Source: Tenuibacillus multivorans
Lineage (GTDB): Bacteria; Bacillota; Bacilli; Bacillales; Alkalibacillaceae
Reading direction: 5' to 3'
Assembly: GCF_900103915.1 (NCBI RefSeq)
Contig: NZ_FNIG01000015.1
Coordinates: forward strand, 1-39,647
DNA: 39,647 nucleotides
This document shows positions 8,093 to 15,945 of this stretch, one piece after another. The notes beneath the pieces were generated by a model. It saw only the letters and a program-made list of their open reading frames with translations. It had not been told where the DNA came from and ran no database searches. The position numbers and the translations under genes were made by a program. Each line of letters begins with the position of its first letter. The stretch's first letter is position 1.

Positions 8093-8119
8093 AGGCAGGT
8101 AAGGTAGTATAAATTTTAA

Positions 8120-8189
8120 CTTACCTGCATAAGTGCAACTACGTCTTTGACTTTGCCTAAAAGGCTCGTCAATCGACGAGTTTTCTTTA
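8120..8189 (+). repeat. 70-bp repeat, copy 2, downstream of the permease
   Basis: Identical to copy 1 (6455-6524) at 67 of 70 positions and in the same orientation, so the two copies bracket the permease gene as direct repeats. It ends in the same CTCGTC-AATC-GACGAG hairpin plus T-tract. It sits between the permease terminator and the terminator of the convergent protease gene, where no plus-strand gene follows. Confidence 0.85.
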
Positions 8190-8194
8190 GAAGT

Positions 8195-8223
8195 AAAAAA
8201 CTCTCGCGAGGAATTCGCGAGAG
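8195..8223 (-). terminator. Terminator of the S8 protease gene
   Basis: CTCTCGCGA (8201-8209) pairs with TCGCGAGAG (8215-8223). Six A residues on the plus strand at 8195-8200 give the U-tract on the minus strand. Confidence 0.9.
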
Positions 8224-8234
8224 TTTTATCATAC

Positions 8235-9716
8235 TTATTGTAATGCTTTTACAGCGTTTAAGTGGCCGTTACCAAATTTCTTACGTTCTTGGCCTTTTAC
8301 TTTATCGACGCCATCTTTAAGAAGTGCGTGCTTCACTTGGGAAGGTTTTATATTTCCATTGTGCTGGTCGATGATTAGACCTGCAACAGCAGAAACTTTA
8401 GGCGTTGCCATTGAAGTTCCGACACTGAAGTAGTAGCCTGTATTAGATGCACTATCTGCACTTAAGTTAAACTCCCAGTAGTGCATTAAGTTATCTAGGT
8501 ACTCATCTAAACGACCTTCCGCGGCATATTGATCATATAAACGAGTATCTCCACCTACAGTCGCGATATCAATTTGACCTGCACCGTAATTAGAGTATAC
8601 AGCTAATACATCCTCTGGACCAGTTGCGGAAACGTTAATCACGTTAGACAGTTGAGCAGGAACTGTTTTGGCTGTTCCACGGAATTGGACGTTTTCATCT
8701 CCGTATGCTTCGTTTAAATATTCCATCACTTGATTGTTGTTGCTTAGGTTAAGTGCGTCGTTACCAGCAGCCACAACGATCATTGAACCTTTATCTGCTG
8801 CATATTGTGCTGCACGTTTATAAGCAATGAAGTCGGCTACATCATTTCCTGCGTTTTCCCATTTGCCAGTTTCAGGGTTTTTAACAAATGTTTGTCCAAA
8901 CATATCCCATCCGCCAAGGCTCATAGATAATACATCAGAACCGTCATCAGCAGCTGCAATCATTGCTTTGTAAATCCAAGCAGACTCTGCAGAACCTGTA
9001 CCGAATACACGATAAGCACGAATGCCTAAATCAGGAGCTACACCTAACATTCCATTACCGGCACCTGCGATTGAGCCTGAGACGTGACTTCCATGACCAT
9101 GCTTATCAATAAAGTCATTGGGATCTCCTGTTTCATTAGGCTCTTGACCTTGGAAACCACCTTCTGGAACAAAGTTTTTTGAACCTGGAAGTAGGTTAGG
9201 GGCTAAGTCAATGTGATCAGGATTGATACCCGTATCAATCACGGCTACAACGGTATCATGAGAACCAGTATGTTCAGCGTAGCTGGCACCATCTTGAGTG
9301 ATGCGGTGCATATCCCATTGAATTGGCCAAAATTGTGGCGTTTGCTCTAAACCGGTCTCATCAAGTAAATCACCAGATAAGTCTCCCTCTAAATCACCAG
9401 AAAGCTCGCCATTAAATTCGATTCGCTCTGATTCTGGAAGATTCCATGTAAGAGAAGGGGTTGCTGCTTGAACAGAATTAAGTCCTTGAATTTGGTTTAA
9501 GTCTTCGAAGCTACCTTTCACTTGGTAGAAACCAATTTCAGGTACTTCATAAACAATTTCTGCATCTGTTAAGGCCAGATCTTCTTTGAATTGTTCGACT
9601 TTACCATTGTTTTTTAGTACAACCGAGTAAGTATCTTCAGTTTCGGCTTGTCCAAAAGTCGTAAACGAGAATAGTGCGATTGCTAGTGTAGCAATCATTG
9701 AAACAAGAATTCGCAT
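8235..9716 (-). CDS. Secreted subtilisin-like serine protease (peptidase S8)
   Basis: A 493-residue exported protease. A signal peptide ends near AQA-like FGQA (residues 1-24). Residues 30-90 look like an I9-type inhibitor propeptide (YSVVLKNNGKVEQF). Next is a short acidic S/G/D/L-rich linker (GELSGDLEGDLSGDL, around 103-117). The catalytic triad is visible as VVAVIDTGIN (D161), HGHGSHVSG (H208) and GTSMATPKVSAVAG (Ser), with the oxyanion Asn in VAAGNDA. The catalytic domain ends near the C-terminus, with no cell-wall anchor. The acidic composition suits an enzyme working in brine. The start ATG is preceded by TAGGAGGTAATGG, a strong ribosome-binding site. Confidence 0.92.
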   Translation of the reverse strand: MRILVSMIATLAIALFSFTTFGQAETEDTYSVVLKNNGKVEQFKEDLALTDAEIVYEVPEIGFYQVKGSFEDLNQIQGLNSVQAATPSLTWNLPESERIEFNGELSGDLEGDLSGDLLDETGLEQTPQFWPIQWDMHRITQDGASYAEHTGSHDTVVAVIDTGINPDHIDLAPNLLPGSKNFVPEGGFQGQEPNETGDPNDFIDKHGHGSHVSGSIAGAGNGMLGVAPDLGIRAYRVFGTGSAESAWIYKAMIAAADDGSDVLSMSLGGWDMFGQTFVKNPETGKWENAGNDVADFIAYKRAAQYAADKGSMIVVAAGNDALNLSNNNQVMEYLNEAYGDENVQFRGTAKTVPAQLSNVINVSATGPEDVLAVYSNYGAGQIDIATVGGDTRLYDQYAAEGRLDEYLDNLMHYWEFNLSADSASNTGYYFSVGTSMATPKVSAVAGLIIDQHNGNIKPSQVKHALLKDGVDKVKGQERKKFGNGHLNAVKALQ

Positions 9717-10083
9717 TCCATTACCTCCTAAATATTTTTAATAGTGCAACTATTATCTTCTTTTTTATGAGTCTAATTTCCTTCAAACTATTGCTCCATT
9801 TCAATTTTGAGTCATATTACCTATGTATTTAATAATAATTATTAAATGATATTAATTTTATTTTTTTGAAAAAATATGTATGAAAAGTTCAATTTTAAGT
9901 AAATAAATAATGATTATTTATCAAGCTTTAACCATTGTTTTCATTATACAAATATAATAAAATAATAGTGACCTCGATCATAAGGGTTATTTAGACGCTA
10001 TCTTTTTATTTGGCCTCTCACAGTGGGTGGGAGGTCTTTTTTTTTTGCTTTTTCCGAGTGGTGTACTTGGGTTTTAAAATGCC
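9717..10083. other. AT-rich intergenic region between two protease genes
   Basis: About 370 bp with no credible gene. It holds the leader and promoter of the S8 protease (minus strand), an extremely AT-rich tract around 9820-9920, and a plus-strand terminator at 10013-10042 that has no annotated gene before it. Confidence 0.6.
10013..10042 (+). terminator. Orphan plus-strand terminator
   Basis: GGCCTCTCAC pairs with GTGGGAGGTC (G-U tolerated) and is followed by ten T residues. No plus-strand gene lies upstream; the nearest plus-strand gene end is the permease at 8048, already terminated. A short transcript starting near 9965 is possible, since TATAAT at 9953-9958 could serve as a -10 element, but the -35 is weak. 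Confidence 0.6.
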
Positions 10084-10115
10084 AAAAAAAGCTGTACCTC
10101 ATTTGAGATACAGCT
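10084..10115 (-). terminator. Terminator of the S41 peptidase gene
   Basis: GCTGTACCTC and GAGATACAGC pair around ATTT. On the minus strand this is followed by a run of seven U residues (10090-10084). Confidence 0.9.
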
Positions 10116-10122
10116 CTAGACT

Positions 10123-11493
10123 TTATTTTGATTTAACACTTATTCTTACGATGACGCCTGATGTGGCACGCTGTCTATCTTGATCCGTCCAGCCGGGTTG
10201 AATATACATCGCATATTCTCCCCCAGGTTGGAGAGGTGATGTTGGTGTCACTTGATATTGCTTCTCTCCGAGATATTTAACATCAAAATCGATTTGCTCG
10301 CCGCCGAGTGTTGCGAGTTTAACTTTTTCCTCAAATGATTCGAGGTCTGCCTCACGATTTAATGTAATCGTAAATTGGTGATCAGGTGCAATATCCTTTA
10401 AATGATTTAAAACCTGATAATCGAATTTTTCATTTAATTCATTCCAGTGGGCATCTGCTAGTGGTGTCTTTGTTTCGATATCTGGATTCACACCGACCTC
10501 ATCGATTGCATTTCCTAGCGGAGATAGGAAGGTCGCGACGGTAAGCTTAAGGATGCCATCCTCTTCGGGTAGTTGGATTAAGCTTTGCATACGACCTTTA
10601 CCAAACGTAGTTTCACCATATAATGTCGCTTTATCATAGTCCTTTAAGGCCGCTGCAAAAATTTCAGATGCACTGGCACTATAAGGATTGATTAATAGAT
10701 TAATAGGTTTATTGAATGTTTCTTCCTGCTCAATCGTTTTATAAACTTCTTGATGATTTTTGTAATTGGCAATCATTGAGTTTTCAATACCAGGAAACAT
10801 GCCAAGCAGTTGTTGAGCAGCCTGTAAATATCCGCCACCATTAAAACGTACATCTAGGATCCAACTGTCGACATCGCCCAATTGCTGTTTATGTTCTTGG
10901 ATCAGTTCGGTTAAATTTTGTGGAAATGATTGAAATTGAATGTAGCCAATATTTCCAGCTAGTTTTTGTGATGTCACAATTGGAACTTGAATTTCTTGGC
11001 GCGTCACATCTAATGTTATGATTAATCCATTTCGATCAAGTGTTATTTTGACGGATGTATCTTCAGGCCCACCGATTAGAGATGCGATTTCTTCACTCGA
11101 CTTTTCTTCTAATGCAACGTCGTCAACGTATGTTATGATATCGCCAGGTTTTATGCCGGCTTCTTCAGCTGGTGAATCCTCAAAGACATTGCGGACAAAA
11201 ACACCTTCTTCGACAAGTTCAAAGGAAATCCCAATTCCAACAAAGGATTGGTCGATATTACTCATAAACTGCTCATATTCTTCTGCCGTATAATATGTAC
11301 TATAAGGATCGAGCTCTTCAAAGACGTCATCAACTGAGTTTTCAAAAATCGCATCATTAACATCTTCAAAATAGTATTCTTCGATGTAAGGTTCAACATC
11401 TTCTGTTGTAACAGCCTCAACCGACATAATCGTCGCTGTGAAAGTTAATACTAAAACAATAAAGGCCGTCATCATTCGAAACACGTGTTTCAT
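10123..11493 (-). CDS. S41 family C-terminal processing peptidase with PDZ and Ig-like domains
   Basis: A 456-residue exported serine peptidase of the CtpA/CtpB type. A signal or anchor segment (MTAFIVLVLTFTATIM) is followed by a short helical region and a PDZ domain with GIGISFE, then EEAGIKPGDIITYVDD. The S41 core shows ILDVRFNGGGYL, the nucleophile region NPYSASASEIFAAAL and the catalytic Lys region TTFGKGRMQ. After the protease core, the last 100 residues (FTITLNREAD to the end) resemble an SbsA/Big_5 Ig-like domain instead of the peptidoglycan-binding domain common in Bacillus CtpA. ATG 11493 follows GGAGG; an upstream TTG at 11517 lacks one. The C-terminal domain call is moderate. Confidence 0.88.
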   Translation of the reverse strand: MKHVFRMMTAFIVLVLTFTATIMSVEAVTTEDVEPYIEEYYFEDVNDAIFENSVDDVFEELDPYSTYYTAEEYEQFMSNIDQSFVGIGISFELVEEGVFVRNVFEDSPAEEAGIKPGDIITYVDDVALEEKSSEEIASLIGGPEDTSVKITLDRNGLIITLDVTRQEIQVPIVTSQKLAGNIGYIQFQSFPQNLTELIQEHKQQLGDVDSWILDVRFNGGGYLQAAQQLLGMFPGIENSMIANYKNHQEVYKTIEQEETFNKPINLLINPYSASASEIFAAALKDYDKATLYGETTFGKGRMQSLIQLPEEDGILKLTVATFLSPLGNAIDEVGVNPDIETKTPLADAHWNELNEKFDYQVLNHLKDIAPDHQFTITLNREADLESFEEKVKLATLGGEQIDFDVKYLGEKQYQVTPTSPLQPGGEYAMYIQPGWTDQDRQRATSGVIVRISVKSK

Positions 11494-11611
11494 AATATTC
11501 CCTCCGTTATTCGACAAATTACAATACTTTATATTAGAATTATTATATAATAAGAAGAACTTTACAATAGGTTGTCCTCGTTTTATGATATTTCTAGGAG
11601 GTTATTTTCAA

Positions 11612-11827
11612 ATGTCAAAAAAGAAGTTGAGTATTTCCTTAGATGCTGAAGTGTACAAAGAAGTAGAGCTACGTGCGAAACGATTAGGAATACCAAAGAG
11701 TTCGTTTGTTTCCTTTGCTACTAGTTATTTTTTACACCAGCTTGAGTCCAATGAACAATTAATTGGTCGTAATGTTAATGTTTATGAGCTGTTAAAAAAT
11801 AATATCGGATCACAAAAGGATTATTAA
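11612..11827 (+). CDS. Small ribbon-helix-helix (CopG/Arc-like) protein
   Basis: A 71-residue protein. Its N-terminal half fits a ribbon-helix-helix fold: the strand KKLSISLDAEVYKEV, then helix RAKRLGIPKSSFVSFATSYF. The C-terminal 25 residues are uncharacterised. ATG 11612 follows TAGGAGG. It is divergent from the S41 peptidase gene (118-bp gap), stands alone and has its own terminator. Such proteins are DNA-binding repressors or antitoxins; no toxin gene follows, so an autonomous regulator is the more likely reading (inference). Confidence 0.7.
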   Translation: MSKKKLSISLDAEVYKEVELRAKRLGIPKSSFVSFATSYFLHQLESNEQLIGRNVNVYELLKNNIGSQKDY

Positions 11828-11841
11828 AATAGATGGGACTG

Positions 11842-11874
11842 GCCGACTCTTAGAAATGGGAGTTGGCTTTTTTA
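11842..11874 (+). terminator. Terminator of the ribbon-helix-helix gene
   Basis: GCCGACTC and GGGAGTTGGC form a stem followed by TTTTTT. Confidence 0.85.
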
Positions 11875-11896
11875 TTTGGCTCAATTAAAGTCTGCT

Positions 11897-12154
11897 GTTG
11901 TTATGGTGATAAGCTTTCGGTGGACGCTTTCCGCGGGCACGGCTCAGCCTCCTCGGCAAAAAGTCACTGCCTGTGGGGTCTTGAGACTCGTGCATTTCCC
12001 GCGACGCACACGACGTGCTAGTGTCGGCGTTGGCCACAAATGCTACTTGCGTTACATCCTTGCGTAAGTTTGCGCCGAGTAACCGCAGGCGCAGGACGTG
12101 GCCGCCTTTAGCCGACCAGGAGTCTCCACCTTCGCTCATCACCCATACAACAAC
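11897..12154. repeat. Long Bacillaceae palindromic repeat (expanded form)
   Basis: The conserved blocks CGCTTTCCGCGGGC, CAGCCTCCTCGG, CTGTGGGGTCTT and CAGGAGTCTCCACC match the element at 18454-18572. This copy carries about 110 extra bp (roughly 12000-12115), GC-rich and itself partly self-complementary (GCGTTGGCCAC, then GACGTGGCCGC). The ends form an imperfect inverted repeat of about 28 bp: GTTGTT-ATGG-TGAT on the left against ATCACCCATACAACAAC on the right. This family of GC-rich dispersed palindromes is common in Bacillaceae genomes. It encodes no protein. Confidence 0.8.
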
Positions 12155-12263
12155 TTAGTACTGTTTCACAAATATCAACACTAAACGCTAACAGAGCCTT
12201 TTATTTAAATAATGTCGTTCATTCATAAGCACTTGCCAGAATTAAAACTATTGTTTAGTGAAT

Positions 12264-12399
12264 ATCCAGACTCATGTACAAAGAATCCAGAGTCTAAGTC
12301 AGGTAATCCAGACTCATGACTAACTATTCCAGAGTCGGGAATCAATAATCCAGACTCATGAACAAAAAATCCCGAATCGAAAGCTAATGATCGAGACAT
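12264..12399. repeat. 21-bp phased repeat array B
   Basis: Seven cores related to ATCCAGACTC begin at 12264, 12285, 12306, 12327, 12348, 12369 and 12390, every interval exactly 21 bp, with variable spacers of about 10-11 nt. The last two cores are the most degenerate. The array lies between a palindromic repeat and the slaP terminator. Its core matches that of array E (23769-23926). Confidence 0.88.
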
Positions 12400-12411
12400 G
12401 CAGACAGACAT

Positions 12412-12450
12412 AAATAAACCCCACTTACTTAACGCAAGTGGGGTTTATTT
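12412..12450. terminator. Bidirectional terminator overlapping the slaP stop codon
   Basis: AAATAAACCCCACTT (12412-12426) pairs perfectly with AAGTGGGGTTTATTT (12436-12450). The slaP stop codon (12449-12451) lies in the stem. Confidence 0.88.
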
Positions 12451-13354
12451 AGTTTTGAGGCGGGTAAGCCTTCCATTGAGATAAGTCGGCATCAGGCTTC
12501 ATAATTAAATCTTCAGGGAAGATGAAGTTCCACGGCTTACTCGTGTTGGCTGTAACTTTAAAATCTTCCATTTTAAATCCACCTTTAGCGACGGTATCGC
12601 CAGCTTTGTCCTCCACAACTAATGGGATTTGCTCTAAATTGATTTCTTTTTCACTACCGTTTCGGATGAGAAGGGTTACTTGTAAATTTCCGCTATCTAG
12701 GAATTTACAGTCGAGTCCCATGAAGTTAACTTCACCTGGTTTAGGTGGGTTGACGCTTTTCGTAATCTCTTCAAGTTTTTGGACGTCTTTGCTAGCTAAT
12801 GAATTTTTCCATGAATCCGCTAGTTCTAGCTGATGCTCTTTTCGTTTTTTCTTCAATTCAAAAGCGAGCTGGAAATCTTCTGTTGGGATATCACTCACGT
12901 TTACAAATAAATCTTTTTCCTTAAATTCAAAGATCCACGGACGGCTTGATTGTGCTGGAAGATCTCCTAGCTTGGATAAATTAAATGATTTACGACCGAG
13001 CTTTTTACCGTCATGATCAAGTAACACGATGGATGTTTCATCGAGTTTGATTGTTTTTGAGAGTGAGTGGCGTACGAATGCGCCAACGACGACACGTTTA
13101 TCATCGACAATATTTAATTCAAAACCAGCCAGTGAAAGCTGGTTAGGCTTTAAAGGTTCTAGACCATTGTTTTGAAAACGATAAACGTATAAATCTTCTT
13201 CCTCGATTTTCCATTGTGGATGTATCGATAGCTCTGGAGAAACCTCCTGTTCACCCGAGTCTTCATCGACTTCATCAACGAGTTGGTCGGCATCGATGGA
13301 TGTATCTTTTCCTTTTACTTTCGAGTCTTGTCGTCTTTTAAAAGGGTTTAACAT
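12449..13354 (-). CDS. slaP: Accessory Sec system S-layer assembly protein SlaP
   Basis: A 301-residue cytoplasmic protein with no signal peptide. It has an acidic, disordered N-terminus (residues 10-45) and two related beta-rich modules. Each module has the pattern hydrophobic strands, then VVGAFVRHS or VTLLIRNGS, ending in SSRPWIFEF or TSKPWNFIF, so it looks like an internal duplication. This is the layout of the accessory Sec S-layer assembly family (Bacillus anthracis SlaP), which works with SecA2 to export S-layer proteins. It is downstream of secA2 by 11 bp on the same strand, so the two form an operon ending at the terminator at 12412-12450. Confidence 0.85.
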   Translation of the reverse strand: MLNPFKRRQDSKVKGKDTSIDADQLVDEVDEDSGEQEVSPELSIHPQWKIEEEDLYVYRFQNNGLEPLKPNQLSLAGFELNIVDDKRVVVGAFVRHSLSKTIKLDETSIVLLDHDGKKLGRKSFNLSKLGDLPAQSSRPWIFEFKEKDLFVNVSDIPTEDFQLAFELKKKRKEHQLELADSWKNSLASKDVQKLEEITKSVNPPKPGEVNFMGLDCKFLDSGNLQVTLLIRNGSEKEINLEQIPLVVEDKAGDTVAKGGFKMEDFKVTANTSKPWNFIFPEDLIMKPDADLSQWKAYPPQN

Positions 13355-13365
13355 GTGATAGCCTC

Positions 13366-15753
13366 CTAGTTCTTAACTTTTTGGCGTTCTTCTTTTTCTT
13401 TTTGTAAAACGGCACGAACTAAGCGCGCAAGCTGTTCCGTCATACTTTGATTCATTTCATTAAACGAATGCTCAAATAAGTCAAAACCATCGTCCTGATA
13501 TAAGCGAATTGGATCTTCCTGCTGATATTGTCTTAAACCGACGCCTTCGCGTAAACGGTTCATGCGTTCTAAGTGCTTAACCCAATGATGATCAAGAGTT
13601 GCGATGCTGAGCTGTTTTATTTTTTGCTGTATCGTTTCATCGCTACGATATTGATCAATGAATTCTGTATATTCATTTACAATTTGCGAAACTCTTTCTT
13701 GTAATTCTTCAATATCTTCATAGTCTTGATCCGAAAGTTGAACGGTTATACCAGGGAAGAAGCGAGTAAGCTGTTGCTCTAAGCGTTTAATCGGCCATTC
13801 CTCAGGCACAATCGTTTCGGGACAATATTTTTCCACTAAGCTGTAAATGAATTTCGGAATATGTTCAAGAACGATATCCATCGCATTGTCCGTTTCGAGT
13901 AATTGATCACGGAATTGATAAATAATTTTGCGTTGATCATTAATAACATCATCGAGTTTTAAGTTAAACTCACGGATATTAAAATTACTTCCCTCTGAAA
14001 TTTTCTGCGTCGTATCAACAAATTTATGGATATCTTTATTGATTACACGACCAGATCGGTCCATTTGAATATCCTCAAGTTTTTTCTCTTTTTCCTCTTT
14101 AGCATAACGGTTAATGATTTCATCCTCTAATGAAATGATAAAGCGGGTTTCACCTGGGTCACCTTGACGACCAGCACGACCTTTTAACTGGTTATCAACA
14201 CGGCGTGCCCCGTGGCGTTCTGTTCCGATGACGCAAAGTCCTCCGAGTTCTTTAACCCCTTCACCGAGCATAATGTCCGTACCGCGGCCGGCCATATTTG
14301 TCGCGACCGTAATCTGCCCTTTTTGTCCAGCTAAAGAAATAAGACGAACTTCTTGCTCAACACTTTTGGCATTTAAAATTTCATATTCTAATCCGGCTTC
14401 ATCTAGATAGTCAGCAACTTGCTCAGACTGAATAATAGAAGTCGTACCAATTAAAACAGGTTGGCCTTTAATATGACGCTCGCGTACTTCATTAACGAGC
14501 GAGACATATTTCTGTTCCTTGTTAATATAAACGACATCTGGATGGTCAACTCGTTCGATTGGTTTGTTTGTTGGGACTTGAACTACATTCATGCCATAAA
14601 CGTGCTGGAATTCTTTTTCTTCCGTCTTAGCGGTACCCGTCATACCTGATAGAGTTGGGTACATGCGGAAGTAGTTTTGAATCGTAATGTTAGCTTGTGT
14701 TTTATTTTCATCGGTAATGGTTAAGCCTTCTTTAGCTTCAATCGCTTGGTGTAAGCCATCTGAAAGCGTACGGCCTTCCATAATACGGCCTGTAAACATA
14801 TCGACAAGCATAATTTCACCATCTTGCACAATATAATCGACGTCTTTTTCAAACATGACATGTGCACGGACCGCTTGAATCATGTAATGGTATAACGTTT
14901 GGTGCTCAATATCAAAAAGATTCTCAATTCCAAAGGCTTTTTCAACCTTCGTAATCCCAGAATCTATTAAGCTCGTCGCCTTCGTTTCTGGGTCGAATAA
15001 ATAGTCATCATCCTGCCTAAAGGTTTTGGCAAGCTGCGAACAAACACGCTGCAGCTTGTCACTACCTTTTGTTTTACCGGCAATAATGAGAGGTGTCTTC
15101 GCTTCGTCGACTAGGACACTATCAATCTCATCAATAATCGCATAATGATAAGGACGCTGGACCTTTTGACTGCCGTCTTGCACCATGTTATCGCGTAAAA
15201 AGTCAAAACCAAACTCTGTTCCTAGTCCATAAGTAATGTCCGCTTGATAGGCTTTCTTTTTCGCTGAAGGTGCTAAACCAGGGACATTTAACCCGACTGT
15301 TAGACCTAGAAACTCGTGGATTTGGCCGATTAAATCCTTATCCCGTTTTGCTAAGTATTCGTTCACCGTTATAATGTGGACGCCTTTTCCTTCTAACGCA
15401 CGAAGGTAGGCAGGGAGGGAGGCGACTAATGTTTTACCTTCACCCGTAGCCATTTCCGCGATATGTCCTTCTAAAAGCACGAGCCCACCAATGAGCTGTA
15501 CGTCGAAATGACGCATTCCGAGTACGCGTTTCGATACTTCACGAACGACTGCAAAGGCATCAGCCTGAATGTCATAGATCGTTTTCCCTTGTTCAAGCTG
15601 ATCTTTAAAAGAGTTCGTCATATTCTGTAACTCTTCGTCAGAATACTGGCTATATTGATCTTCAAGTTCATTTATTTGCTTAACGATTTTTTTATAGCTT
15701 TTTAACTGTCGATAAGACGCGTCGTTAACAAATCTTCTAATATTACTAAACAT
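13366..15753 (-). CDS. secA2: Accessory Sec translocase ATPase SecA2
   Basis: A 795-residue SecA paralogue. Walker A is ATGEGKTLV (near residue 100), and the DEAD-like Walker B is IIDEIDSVLVDEAKTPLIIAG. Helicase motifs include GMTGTAKTEEKEF, then TNMAGRGTDIMLGEGV and GRAGRQGDPGETRF. It ends soon after the helical scaffold/wing region, without the C-terminal zinc-binding tail (CxCxSGxxxxxC) of housekeeping SecA. This and its slaP partner identify it as the SecA2 that drives export of S-layer and wall proteins. The canonical secA normally lies past fliT-hpf, beyond the window end. The adjacent divergent amidase is a plausible substrate (inference). Confidence 0.92.
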   Translation of the reverse strand: MFSNIRRFVNDASYRQLKSYKKIVKQINELEDQYSQYSDEELQNMTNSFKDQLEQGKTIYDIQADAFAVVREVSKRVLGMRHFDVQLIGGLVLLEGHIAEMATGEGKTLVASLPAYLRALEGKGVHIITVNEYLAKRDKDLIGQIHEFLGLTVGLNVPGLAPSAKKKAYQADITYGLGTEFGFDFLRDNMVQDGSQKVQRPYHYAIIDEIDSVLVDEAKTPLIIAGKTKGSDKLQRVCSQLAKTFRQDDDYLFDPETKATSLIDSGITKVEKAFGIENLFDIEHQTLYHYMIQAVRAHVMFEKDVDYIVQDGEIMLVDMFTGRIMEGRTLSDGLHQAIEAKEGLTITDENKTQANITIQNYFRMYPTLSGMTGTAKTEEKEFQHVYGMNVVQVPTNKPIERVDHPDVVYINKEQKYVSLVNEVRERHIKGQPVLIGTTSIIQSEQVADYLDEAGLEYEILNAKSVEQEVRLISLAGQKGQITVATNMAGRGTDIMLGEGVKELGGLCVIGTERHGARRVDNQLKGRAGRQGDPGETRFIISLEDEIINRYAKEEKEKKLEDIQMDRSGRVINKDIHKFVDTTQKISEGSNFNIREFNLKLDDVINDQRKIIYQFRDQLLETDNAMDIVLEHIPKFIYSLVEKYCPETIVPEEWPIKRLEQQLTRFFPGITVQLSDQDYEDIEELQERVSQIVNEYTEFIDQYRSDETIQQKIKQLSIATLDHHWVKHLERMNRLREGVGLRQYQQEDPIRLYQDDGFDLFEHSFNEMNQSMTEQLARLVRAVLQKEKEERQKVKN

Positions 15754-15829
15754 AGTTAAACGCTCCTAAAAAGTAGATTCCTGTTTGATAGATTCTTACA
15801 GTTTCACAAGTGTTATTATACTACACCAT

Positions 15830-15867
15830 GGCGTTAATTTAAACGCCTTTCCATATATGTATATAAT
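15830..15867 (+). promoter_or_regulatory. Candidate promoter and dyad of the amidase gene
   Basis: TATAAT (15862-15867) is a good -10 element. A perfect 6-bp inverted repeat GGCGTT-AATTTA-AACGCC (15830-15847) covers the expected -35 position and may be an operator. It is located in the 190-bp divergent region between secA2 and the amidase gene. Confidence 0.4.
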
Positions 15868-15945
15868 GTACTATTTTGTCGAAGCCCATTTCGGTGTAAA
15901 ATAAGGTTAAAGCAAAAAATGTCGACAATAGGTGGGTGGTTATTC

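Noticed and set aside
6455-8189. Permease with flanking direct repeats as a composite transposon
   Set aside because: The repeats are 70 bp, have no transposase or terminal inverted repeats, and end in terminator hairpins; an RNA or regulatory element is more likely.
11885-12142. Minus-strand open frame in the palindromic repeat
   Set aside because: GC-rich dispersed repeat sequence seen also at 18454-18572; no start site and no protein-like composition.
12223-12411. Minus-strand open frame through array B
   Set aside because: It consists of the repeat only, without a ribosome-binding site, as do the frames in arrays C and E.
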